A stretch of DNA of 10,156 nucleotides from Acidobacteriota bacterium. GTDB lineage: Bacteria > Actinomycetota > Acidimicrobiia > Acidimicrobiales > SHLQ01. Of this stretch, positions 1 through 5,672 are shown one piece after another (the first letter of the stretch is position 1; each line of letters begins with the position of its first letter). The DNA lies in contig JADFOM010000023.1 in NCBI GenBank assembly GCA_022562835.1, positions 5,926-16,081 on the forward strand. Reading direction: 5' to 3'. Made by a program: the position numbers and the translations under genes. The notes under the pieces are model-generated. The model was not told where the DNA came from. It did no database searches and saw nothing but the letters and a program-made list of their open reading frames with translations.

Positions 1-1
1 C

Positions 2-310
2 GCTCTCGTCTCCAACGCCGGTTTCACGAGGGCACCATCCTTGCGCTGGCTCCTCGACTACCACGGCCTGAGGTCACACCTCGACCTGCTCGTCTTCTCA
101 GACGAAGTGCTCATCGCCAAGCCCAACGAGCTGATCTTTCGCCAGGTATTGGCGGCCCTTGGCCTTGACGCCGAGGCAGCGGTGTTCGTCGGCGACTCGG
201 GCGATGACACCCGGAAGCTCTTCGACGCCCTCTCGCGCTGGACGGATCAGCATGGCGGCGAGGTTGTTCTCGATGGTGAGCAGAGCCCGCTGCTGACCCT
301 CTGCGGCTAG
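2..310 (+). CDS. HAD-superfamily hydrolase, C-terminal part (5' end outside window)
   Basis: The reading frame is open from the window edge to a TAG stop at 308-310, so only the last ~102 residues are seen. Three haloacid-dehalogenase marks occur in order: LVSNAG (motif II, Ser), a Lys in IAKPNE (motif III) and VFVGDSGDD (motif IV, acidic Mg2+ ligands). The spacing fits a subclass I phosphatase- or dehalogenase-like enzyme; motif I with the nucleophilic Asp would lie upstream. The substrate cannot be told from this part. The tail after motif IV (TRKLFDALSRW...) lacks the usual small-residue 'GARxAG' segment, so a frameshift or an unusual C-terminus is possible. An internal TTG at 41 is not the real start because the homology begins before it. 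The gene converges on the minus-strand oxidoreductase with 8 bases between stops. Confidence 0.75.
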   Translation, partial: ALVSNAGFTRAPSLRWLLDYHGLRSHLDLLVFSDEVLIAKPNELIFRQVLAALGLDAEAAVFVGDSGDDTRKLFDALSRWTDQHGGEVVLDGEQSPLLTLCG

Positions 311-322
311 CGGTGCGGTCAG
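293..322. terminator. weak hairpin between convergent genes
   Basis: CTGACC at 293-298 is complementary to GGTCAG at 317-322. Three further pairs are possible inside it (303-305 with 314-316) if four bases bulge out. It spans the stop of the HAD gene and the stop of the minus-strand oxidoreductase, where a shared terminator would be expected. There is no T-run on either side, so it is only a candidate. Confidence 0.22.
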
Positions 323-1227
323 TTCTGCAGCGGGAGAGCAGTCTCGGCGAGCTCGCCCAAGTGATGGTCCCAGTCGCTGGGTGCGTCGAGACCGAACACG
401 ACGAATTTCGAAGCTCCGATCGAGACATGATCACCGATTAGGCGGACCAGATCGGCTGGTGAGCGCGCCACGATGTCGTCGAGCGCAGCGTCCGGGTGGC
501 GTGTCCTGACGAGCGTGTTGAGCTGTTCGGGTACCTCGCCGTGCAGGTAGGGGATGAGTACCCCAAAGTGTTCGTCGTCGATCTCTCGACCAGCGTCGGC
601 GGCAGCCTGATTCACGATCGCAATTCCGGACTCGACAGCCGCTGGCGGTGAGAACGACGGCAGCCAGCCATCGCTCAGACGTCCGGCGCGTCGCAATTCG
701 GGCTCCGAAGCGCCTCCCATCCAGACCTCGAAGGGGTCCTGCGCCGGTGTGGGGAGGACGCGGACGTCATCGAGCTGGAACCGTTCGCCTCTGTGCGTAA
801 TCGATTCGCCTGACCAGAGCCTGCGTAGCAGCGGCAAAGCCTCCTCGAACCAGGCCGAACGTTCGCGCTTTTCGACTCCGAACGCCTGATGCTCAGCGGT
901 GTTCGCGATGCCAAGACCAAAGGCGGGCAAGACTCGTCCACCCGAGAGGTGATCGAGACTCGCGAGCGACTTTGCCAATAGCACGGGGTTGCGTCCCGGC
1001 ACGACCATCACCGCCGGTCCGACCTTGAGCCTTTCGGTTCGTGCGATGGCAAAGGTCATCACAACCATTGGGTCGAGGGTCTCGTTGTTGACGCGCTCCG
1101 AAACCCACAGTGAATCGAATCGCAGCGCCTCGAGCGTGTCGACGATGTGGCCGAGTAGTTGGCGATCGAGCCGTGCGGCCAGCGGTCCGAGGCCGTAGCC
1201 GATTCGGATCTTCAGCGTTGTGTCCAT
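319..1227 (-). CDS. luciferase-like (LLM) flavin/F420-dependent oxidoreductase
   Basis: 302 residues, the usual length of a bacterial luciferase-like TIM-barrel monooxygenase/reductase. Typical elements are the N-terminal strand IRIGYGLG (7-14), FDSLWVSERV (37-46), the ERLKVGPAVMVVPGRNPVLLAK region (65-86), LDHLSGGRVLPAFGLG (91-106), FEEALPLLRRLWSGE (127-141) with the F/YHRGE-like ITHRGERFQL, and PFEVWMGGASEPELRRAGRLSDGWLPSF (165-192). Family members use reduced F420 or FMNH2 for hydride transfer or oxygenation. F420 is the likelier cofactor in an actinobacterium, but the sequence does not settle this. The ATG start is supported by a GAGGTGG Shine-Dalgarno 4 bases upstream. It lies 19 bases after the methyltransferase gene and is the last gene of a three-gene minus-strand operon. 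The substrate is unknown. Confidence 0.88.
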   Translation of the reverse strand: MDTTLKIRIGYGLGPLAARLDRQLLGHIVDTLEALRFDSLWVSERVNNETLDPMVVMTFAIARTERLKVGPAVMVVPGRNPVLLAKSLASLDHLSGGRVLPAFGLGIANTAEHQAFGVEKRERSAWFEEALPLLRRLWSGESITHRGERFQLDDVRVLPTPAQDPFEVWMGGASEPELRRAGRLSDGWLPSFSPPAAVESGIAIVNQAAADAGREIDDEHFGVLIPYLHGEVPEQLNTLVRTRHPDAALDDIVARSPADLVRLIGDHVSIGASKFVVFGLDAPSDWDHHLGELAETALPLQN

Positions 1228-1246
1228 GTGACCACCTCGGTGTCAT

Positions 1247-2155
1247 TCAGTCTTCGGGGAAGAAGTTCCAGTGTCCGCTGAAATGTTTTCGTGTGTAGGC
1301 GATGCTCTTCGAACCGCCGGTGATGCTCGATCCGCCGAACGGACCAAGCCAGTAGTGACCGACCTGCACTCCGCTGCCACCGCCGAAAAGTCCCGGTGGT
1401 GTGCGGTCGAATTGTTCTAGCCAGAAGCGCTCGGAATAGAACAAAGCGCAGAAATCACTCAGCACGTATTCGTCGATGAACACGTAACCGCGGTCGTGTA
1501 GGTGCGGCCAGAGATTGATGATGCAGTCGTTGAGTGACGATTGATAGTCGACGTCAAGAAAGGCCATCGCGATCGGAGATTCGTGCTGGGGAAGTGTGTC
1601 TTTGAACCAGCCCTTCACGAACGTGCAGCGCCCGATGTCGCCGTGCTCCGCGACGTGTTGTTTGACCTGGTCGATATCGGCGGCGAGAAACCGATTTCCC
1701 ATGGCCGACGCGTACTCGTCGCCCTCGACCGCGTCGGGAAGACCTTCGAAGGAGTCATAGACATAGAGGTGGCGGTCGACGATGCCGCAGACCAGTGAGA
1801 GGTTGGCCGTCGTGCCTCCGCGGTAACACCCACACTCGACGACGTCGCCCCTGAAGTTGGGCGGGAGCTCGAGCAACTTGACGGCCATGGCCAGGTGCGC
1901 TCGGTAGGAGATCCCCGTCCAGATCTTCTTGGTGTTGCGGTACATGCGGTACCCGAGACGCATCTTGCGCCATGTCGTCATGGCGTAGTCGTCGTGAATC
2001 CTGTCCGACGCGAGTAGGAAGTAGATGGTAAACGGCAGAGTGATGCGTTCGTAGAGCCGATACAGCCGTGCGGGAAAGTCCTTGCGTTCCTCGCGCTCCA
2101 TCGGTCCGGTCATCAGGTCTTGCGTCAACGCAGAATCCTGACGGCTGGGGCTCAC
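1247..2155 (-). CDS. TylF/MycF-type SAM-dependent O-methyltransferase
   Basis: 302 residues. The SAM-binding motif is GDVVECGCYRGGTTANLSLV (103-122), followed by the family-typical VYDSFEGLPDAVEGDEY (132-148), which matches the TylF/MycF/NovP pattern. The metal/catalytic strand is FLDVDYQSS (199-207), where those enzymes have LDGDxYxST, and the second acidic site is FIDEY (226-230), where they have IIDDY, so one metal-ligand Asp is probably replaced by Glu. Known members methylate sugar hydroxyls of macrolides and aminocoumarins; here the substrate is unknown. The GTG start overlaps the upstream TGA as GTGA (2152-2155), implying translational coupling. No strong Shine-Dalgarno precedes it, and an internal ATG at 2113 or 2101 is possible. 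The tail (about 255-302) is rich in Gly and aromatic residues. Confidence 0.85.
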   Translation of the reverse strand: MSPSRQDSALTQDLMTGPMEREERKDFPARLYRLYERITLPFTIYFLLASDRIHDDYAMTTWRKMRLGYRMYRNTKKIWTGISYRAHLAMAVKLLELPPNFRGDVVECGCYRGGTTANLSLVCGIVDRHLYVYDSFEGLPDAVEGDEYASAMGNRFLAADIDQVKQHVAEHGDIGRCTFVKGWFKDTLPQHESPIAMAFLDVDYQSSLNDCIINLWPHLHDRGYVFIDEYVLSDFCALFYSERFWLEQFDRTPPGLFGGGSGVQVGHYWLGPFGGSSITGGSKSIAYTRKHFSGHWNFFPED

Positions 2156-2643
2156 GCCGTCGTTGCTGGAGTGCCGTCATAGGCGATCGGGTCGCCGCTG
2201 CCGGGAATAGTCGGCCGGTTCCAGAGAGTTACGTCCGATATTGCCGCAGCAACGTCACGCCACTGTTCGGGGTCCCAGCCCTCAGCCGCCGAGCCGAGTG
2301 TGCCGTCCTGACGGATGTACACGAAGGCTGGGAGTGCCTCGAGACCCAACGAACCGATCAACGAGCGGTCCTCGTCGGCAAAGGTCAGGAACTCGTCGGC
2401 TAGTGGTCCCAGAAAGGACCTTGCGCCATCAGCATCGGCGGCGACGAGCCAGCCGACGCGCACGCCAGCGCCGCGGTAGGTGCCGAGGATGCGCGAAGCA
2501 GTGTCGAGAATCCAAGCGCTTTCATAGGTAAAGGGATCGAGCGCGACAACCGCCAGCGGAAAAGTGGTCAGCCATTCGCTGAGCGTCCGGTCCTCGTCGG
2601 TGATTGAAGACAACACTGTGTCGAGTTTGGGGTCTTGTGCCAC
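2152..2643 (-). CDS. thioredoxin-fold protein lacking all cysteines
   Basis: 163 residues and no cysteine. The C-terminal half has thioredoxin/AhpC-like layout: VRVGWLVAAD strand (61-70), FLTFADEDRSLIGSLGLEALPAFVYIRQDGT (85-115) with the cis-Pro loop at P105, then EGWDPEQWRDVAAAI helix (121-135). The place where CXXC would sit (after the first strand, AVVALDPFTYESAW, 31-44) has no Cys, so thiol-disulfide redox activity is not expected. A scaffold or binding role is possible, but that is inference. It starts with GTG; no convincing Shine-Dalgarno is visible, so the mRNA may be leaderless or poorly led. It is first in the minus-strand operon, and its stop overlaps the methyltransferase start by GTGA, suggesting the two are made together. 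It is divergent from the eIF2B-like gene. Confidence 0.72.
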   Translation of the reverse strand: MAQDPKLDTVLSSITDEDRTLSEWLTTFPLAVVALDPFTYESAWILDTASRILGTYRGAGVRVGWLVAADADGARSFLGPLADEFLTFADEDRSLIGSLGLEALPAFVYIRQDGTLGSAAEGWDPEQWRDVAAAISDVTLWNRPTIPGSGDPIAYDGTPATTA

Positions 2644-2731
2644 GGCGAGAACGGTAGCGCAAGACTTAGAATGGTTGGCATATCGGCCCGCTCCCAGACC
2701 CGCACGGGTTACGGTCTGTGTCGTGCACCCA

Positions 2732-3499
2732 ATGGAACGAGCGCGGTATCTCGCACAGGCCGACGGCGTCGACGAAGTGGTTCTGGCCCACGAGGTCGCT
2801 GAGCTGTTGCTCGATGTAGCGCATGATCCCGCGGAGATGGTGGCGGCAGCGCGAAGGGTGCTGGCCCATCAAGGCAGGGCTGCCTCATTGGTGTGGTTGT
2901 GCTCACACATGTTGGTTTCGATGGAACCAGCAACCGCCGCCGATGAGTGCCTGTCGCGCCTCGAGCGCCAAGACGCCGCACGACAGCTATGCGAGATGTT
3001 CGCGGAGTCCGCCTCAGTCCTCGTCATCGGCGATGGCTTGGTCTCGGCCCGCGCTCTTTCGCGCCGCGGCGACGTCGACGTATCGGTACTAACGACTCCC
3101 TTCGCTGGCCACCGTGCCATCCGTAGCCTGGAGTCCAATCGATCTGTGCTCTCCTATGAGCTCGAGCTGGTCTCCGTGGCGGTGCGCGGGGCCGATTTGG
3201 TCATTGTCGAACCGCAGATGATCGGTGCAACCGATGGTCTCTACACGCTGGGTGCTGCAGCAGCTGTTGCACTCGCCTCAGTATCTGACACAGAGGTTTG
3301 GTGCGTCGTTGCAGAGGGACGCGCTTTGCCCACAGTTCTCTATGAAGCGGCGAATCGACGCATCGCGGGAGATGTCGACAACGGCGCGGGGATGTTCGAG
3401 ACCTGTTCGAACAACATGATGAACCGCTTCGTCAGTTCTGCTGGTGTGCATGAGGTCGTGACGATCGACTGTCCTGTCGCAGGCGAACTCGGTGCGTAG
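2732..3499 (+). CDS. divergent eIF2B/MtnA-like protein, probably non-catalytic
   Basis: 255 residues from the ATG at 2732. The layout resembles the eIF2B alpha/beta/delta and methylthioribose-1-phosphate isomerase family: an N-terminal helical region (1-90), then ASVLVIGDGLVSARALSRRG (94-113), a strand VDVSVLTTPFAGHRAI (115-130), GADLVIVEPQMIGATDGLYTLGAAAAVALA (153-182) where relatives have GADxI..NGDVxNKIGT, TEVWCVVAEGRALPT (187-201) and a C-terminal FE..MMNRFVSSAGV (222-239). The catalytic GAD aspartate of MtnA aligns with EPQ, and the NKIGT signature is degraded, so isomerase activity is unlikely. The start is uncertain: GTG 2723 or TTG 2675 are in frame, none has a clear Shine-Dalgarno, and the open frame runs back to 2564 inside the opposite-strand gene. 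The homology is by pattern only, and a Rossmann-like hypothetical is the alternative. Confidence 0.6.
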   Translation: MERARYLAQADGVDEVVLAHEVAELLLDVAHDPAEMVAAARRVLAHQGRAASLVWLCSHMLVSMEPATAADECLSRLERQDAARQLCEMFAESASVLVIGDGLVSARALSRRGDVDVSVLTTPFAGHRAIRSLESNRSVLSYELELVSVAVRGADLVIVEPQMIGATDGLYTLGAAAAVALASVSDTEVWCVVAEGRALPTVLYEAANRRIAGDVDNGAGMFETCSNNMMNRFVSSAGVHEVVTIDCPVAGELGA

Positions 3500-3597
3500 A
3501 AACCGATTGGTGGTCTGCTCAAAATTCGGGTTCGGCACTCGCTGGGCAATTGCGCGACTCGTGGTCTAGCACCGTCGCGACGATGCCCTCTATGGGT

Positions 3598-3611
3598 GGC
3601 GATGTATCGCC
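3598..3611. repeat. perfect short inverted repeat GGCGAT-GT-ATCGCC
   Basis: Six-base arms with a two-base centre lie in the 252-base stretch between the eIF2B-like gene and the MBL hydrolase. A two-base spacer is too tight for a six-pair RNA hairpin, so a protein-binding operator is as likely as a small stem with a TGTA loop. There is no T-run, so it is not a standard terminator. Function unknown. Confidence 0.4.
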
Positions 3612-3638
3612 GGTCGATGCCTGAGGACACGCTTCGGT

Positions 3639-3656
3639 TGTGAGACTTCGGTCACA
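3639..3656. repeat. inverted repeat TGTGA-N8-TCACA containing a UUCG-type hairpin
   Basis: TGTGA (3639-3643) and TCACA (3652-3656) are complementary arms. Inside the region, GAC-TTCG-GTC (3644-3653) could fold into a stem with a UUCG tetraloop. The arms resemble CRP-type half-sites, but the usual spacing is 6, not 8, so a CRP site is not claimed. Together with the repeat at 3598 it is the only structure I see between 3500 and 3751; no gene is evident there. Confidence 0.3.
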
Positions 3657-3736
3657 TGCCTGTCGCACGTCCAGTCGAATAGCTAATCTGAGGCAACGGT
3701 CTCGGCGGGGTGTGTCTTGACGAGATCTGAGTTCTT

Positions 3737-3742
3737 GGGGGA
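3737..3742 (+). promoter_or_regulatory. Shine-Dalgarno deciding the MBL start
   Basis: GGGGGA ends 9 bases before GTG 3752 and 12 before ATG 3755. The spacing favours the GTG start, which would give a protein beginning Met-Met. Confidence 0.4.
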
Positions 3743-3751
3743 CTATCAAGC

Positions 3752-4585
3752 GTGATGCGAGTCGGGTTCTTTGGTGTACGGGGATCGACTCCTTGCGCGT
3801 CACCTGTAACGATGCGATACGGAGGGAACACTTCCTGCGTTGGTCTCGAGATCGACGGAGTCGACTCGATCGTTTTTGATCTCGGTACCGGCCTGCGCCT
3901 CTGGGGTGAATCGTTGCACCAGCGACCGTTGCGGGCACATGCTCTGGTCACCCATCTTCATTGGGACCACATCCAGGGCCTGCCGTTTCTCGCGAGTATC
4001 CATGACCCCGACGCACATCTTGATGTGTATGGCCCGTCTCACGACGGCATCGGCATAGCCGAATCATTCGATGTTTTCATGAATCCGCCACTGTTTCCGA
4101 TCCAGAGCAGTGACCTGCAGGGCGAGGTTGTGTTCCATGACGTGAGTAATGAATCGTTCGAGATCGGCTCCGCGACCGTAACGACCGCACAGGTACCTCA
4201 CGTCGGTGCCACAAACGGCTATCGGGTCGAGACCGCAGGCGCAGCGGTTGCCTATGTGTCAGATCACCAGGAACCGGTCGGTCGACCGGACCATGTCGAT
4301 GAGCGCGTGCTGGCGTTGTGTCGTGACGTCGACATATTGATCCACGACGCGCAGTACACGAGCGATGAGTTCAGGATGAAGTCCGACTGGGGTCACTGCA
4401 CCGTGCCATATGCGGTTGAGGTCGCGGCCCAGGCCGGTGCTAAGACGTTGGCTCTGTTTCATCACGATCCTTCACATTGCGATGACTCGGTTGACACTCT
4501 GCTCGAGATGGCTCGGTCGCTCGCCGCGGCACAACACATTGAAATTGTTGCCGCGGCAGAGGGAATGAAGCTCGAGTGCGGCTGA
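3752..4585 (+). CDS. metallo-beta-lactamase-fold hydrolase (PhnP/RNase Z-like group)
   Basis: 277 residues. Zinc-site motifs are complete: THLHWDHIQG (67-76, HxHxDH), PH at 149-150, YVSDH at 168-172 with the bridging Asp171, and FHHDP (236-240) for the last His. The N-terminus VGFFGVRGSTPCASPVTMRYGGNTSC (4-29) and the WGHCT motif (213-217) followed by AxxAGAKTLALFHHDP match the Lactamase_B_2 branch that holds cyclic phosphodiesterases and RNase Z-like enzymes. A phosphodiester substrate is therefore likely; it is not specified by the sequence. The protein is shorter than RNase Z and shows no exosite arm that I can see, so tRNA processing is not claimed. It is probably transcribed from the 3500-3751 region. 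A hairpin at its 3' end may separate it from the flavin reductase 42 bases downstream. Confidence 0.85.
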   Translation: MMRVGFFGVRGSTPCASPVTMRYGGNTSCVGLEIDGVDSIVFDLGTGLRLWGESLHQRPLRAHALVTHLHWDHIQGLPFLASIHDPDAHLDVYGPSHDGIGIAESFDVFMNPPLFPIQSSDLQGEVVFHDVSNESFEIGSATVTTAQVPHVGATNGYRVETAGAAVAYVSDHQEPVGRPDHVDERVLALCRDVDILIHDAQYTSDEFRMKSDWGHCTVPYAVEVAAQAGAKTLALFHHDPSHCDDSVDTLLEMARSLAAAQHIEIVAAAEGMKLECG

Positions 4586-4604
4586 TCTAGCTAGCCGAGC
4601 TTTT
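4568..4604 (+). terminator. possible intrinsic terminator at the end of the MBL gene
   Basis: AAGCTCG (4568-4574) is complementary to CGAGCTT (4596-4602), followed by TT (TTTT at 4601-4604). The 21-base interior can add a short GCT/AGC stem. It overlaps the stop codon and the CTAGCTAG palindrome (4587-4594). The T-run is short and the loop long, so termination may be partial. Confidence 0.33.
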
Positions 4605-4627
4605 CCAATGGCTATGACAAAGGGTAA

Positions 4628-5125
4628 ATGGTGAGCAATATCGATTCGATTGATTCAGACCTGTACCGCAAGGTGTGCGGGCAGTATCCGACCGGGGTCA
4701 CCGTGGTGACCGGTCTTAACGACGGCCAGCCGGCGGCGATGGTGATCGGGACGTTCGTCTCCGTTTCGCTCGACCCCCCTCTCGTCGGATTCCTTCCAGG
4801 CAAGGCCTCCGAGAGTTGGGAGGCCATGGCCGACGGGGGAGTGTTCGCTGTCAATGTGCTCGCCGATACTCAACTCGATGTGTGCGACGCGTTCTTCAAG
4901 GGTTCGGATCCGTTCAACAACGTCGAGTGGACCGTAGGCCCGTCCGGTGCAGCGCGCCTTGCCGGATGCCCCGCGTGGATCGACTGTACGGTCCACGACG
5001 TCCTCGATGCCGGCGATCACTTCATGGTTCTCGGCCGCGTAACCGATCTCGATTGTGCGGAGACGAGCGAACCACTGCTCTTTCTCGGCGGTGGCTACGG
5101 CTCGTTCTCGACGTTGGGGTCCTGA
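4628..5125 (+). CDS. flavin reductase (FMN-binding split-barrel family)
   Basis: 165 residues, the normal size for the flavin reductase domain of HpaC/NtaB/DIM6 type. Diagnostic parts are YRKVCGQYPTGVTVVTG (13-29), AMVIGTFVSVSLDPPLVGFLPGKASESW (37-64), FAVNVLADTQ (72-81) and the C-terminal HFMVLGRVTDLDC followed by PLLFLGGGYGSF. These proteins bind FMN/FAD and reduce it with NAD(P)H, supplying reduced flavin to a monooxygenase. The luciferase-like enzyme at 319-1227 is one possible partner, but it is on the other strand and not co-transcribed. The ATG at 4628 is only 3 bases after AAGGG; the in-frame GTG at 4631 has better spacing (6 bases) and may be the true start. It is followed after one base by the gamma-CA-like gene, so the two are probably one transcript. 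Confidence 0.9.
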   Translation: MVSNIDSIDSDLYRKVCGQYPTGVTVVTGLNDGQPAAMVIGTFVSVSLDPPLVGFLPGKASESWEAMADGGVFAVNVLADTQLDVCDAFFKGSDPFNNVEWTVGPSGAARLAGCPAWIDCTVHDVLDAGDHFMVLGRVTDLDCAETSEPLLFLGGGYGSFSTLGS

Positions 5126-5126
5126 C

Positions 5127-5645
5127 TTGGCGATCTATTCACTCGGTGACCGAAGCCCAGACATTCATGAAACGGCCTATGTGCACCCCGAGGCGGTTCT
5201 CATCGGCTCGGTTGTGTTGGGTAAGCACTCATCGGTTTGGCCAGGCGCGGTGATTCGCGCGGATGACAACGAGATTGTGATCGGCGCTCGCAGCAATGTG
5301 CAAGATGGTGCGGTCCTGCATTGCACGCTCGAGCTGGCGACGACGGTCGGTGACGATGTCACGATCGGACATTTGGCGCACCTCGAGGGTTGCGTGGTGC
5401 GCGACCGCGCACTGGTAGGTGTTGGCTCCAAAGTGCTCCACCGAGCGGTAGTCGGTGAGGATTCGATCGTTGGAGCCAACGCGGTTGTTACGAACAAACT
5501 GGAGATCCCACCGTGTTCGATGGCTCTCGGCGTACCGGCCAAAATTCGTGAGGGTGTTCTCAACGAGGGTGCGAATCTTCTATTCGCCGATTCCTATGTG
5601 TCCCGTGCCGAGCGTTACCGCGCAGAATTGATACTATGGACGTAG
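5127..5645 (+). CDS. gamma-carbonic-anhydrase-like hexapeptide-repeat protein
   Basis: 172 residues from TTG 5127, preceded by TTGGGGT with about 6 bases spacing. This start gives MAIYSLGDRSPDI, the normal N-terminus of the family, and the open frame back to 5055 would lie inside the flavin reductase. Left-handed beta-helix repeats run through about 15-125: AVLIGSVVLG, SSVWPGAVIRAD, IVIGARSNVQDGAVLH, TVGDDVTIGHLAHLEGC, ALVGVGSKVL, SIVGANAVV. H65 and H82 fit zinc ligands 1 and 2. The third ligand position, five residues after H82, is E87, while an extra His sits at 85. The usual RGD near position 44-46 is RAD. Catalysis as carbonic anhydrase is therefore doubtful; acyl-carrier/CoA-related or structural roles known for YrdA/PaaY relatives are alternatives. 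Confidence 0.88.
   Translation: MAIYSLGDRSPDIHETAYVHPEAVLIGSVVLGKHSSVWPGAVIRADDNEIVIGARSNVQDGAVLHCTLELATTVGDDVTIGHLAHLEGCVVRDRALVGVGSKVLHRAVVGEDSIVGANAVVTNKLEIPPCSMALGVPAKIREGVLNEGANLLFADSYVSRAERYRAELILWT
5629..5637 (+). promoter_or_regulatory. extended -10 promoter candidate for sufB
   Basis: TGA directly before TACTAT matches the TGn extended -10 pattern (TGnTATAAT). It sits at the end of the gamma-CA-like gene, in an AT-rich patch (5626-5654) that stands out from the GC-rich surroundings. Transcription would begin near 5644, giving a leader of about 29 bases that carries the sufB ribosome-binding site. No good -35 is visible, as is usual with an extended -10. Confidence 0.4.
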
Positions 5646-5663
5646 TGTTAATTACGCGGATGC

Positions 5664-5670
5664 AGAGGTG
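5664..5670 (+). promoter_or_regulatory. Shine-Dalgarno of sufB
   Basis: AGAGGTG lies just before ATG 5673. The AGAGG core is 4 bases from the start, which is close but usable, and it fixes the ATG as the start. Confidence 0.55.
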
Positions 5671-5672
5671 CC

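Noticed and set aside
1755..2180. 141-residue minus-strand open frame in the methyltransferase region
   Set aside because: Arg/Pro/Gln-rich out-of-frame reading of the real gene.
2667..2672. TAGAAT as a -10 box for the eIF2B-like gene
   Set aside because: One mismatch from consensus, but no matching -35 and uncertain gene start; too weak to list.
2564..2731. Upstream extension of the eIF2B-like frame
   Set aside because: Its first 80 bases overlap the opposite-strand thioredoxin-like gene and the residues look non-conserved; a later start is more likely, although exactly which one is uncertain.
3717..3746. TTGACG and GACTAT, 18 bases apart, as a promoter for the MBL gene
   Set aside because: The -35 is good but the -10 is poor, and the predicted start of transcription falls on the start codon while a Shine-Dalgarno is also present; these disagree.
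3519..3951. Minus-strand open frames across the intergenic stretch and the start of the MBL gene
   Set aside because: Arg-rich, no start signal, no recognisable motif, and they overlap a well-supported gene.
4587..4594. CTAGCTAG palindrome
   Set aside because: Short, isolated, and already covered by the terminator-like hairpin; no attachment site or insertion scar is seen around it.
5055..5126. Upstream extension of the gamma-CA-like frame
   Set aside because: It lies inside the flavin reductase in another frame, and the translated part shows no family similarity; TTG 5127 gives the normal N-terminus.
5177..5563. Long minus-strand open frame across the gamma-CA-like gene
   Set aside because: A shadow of a GC-rich repeat-coding gene; composition is Ser/Thr/Pro-rich with no recognisable motif.
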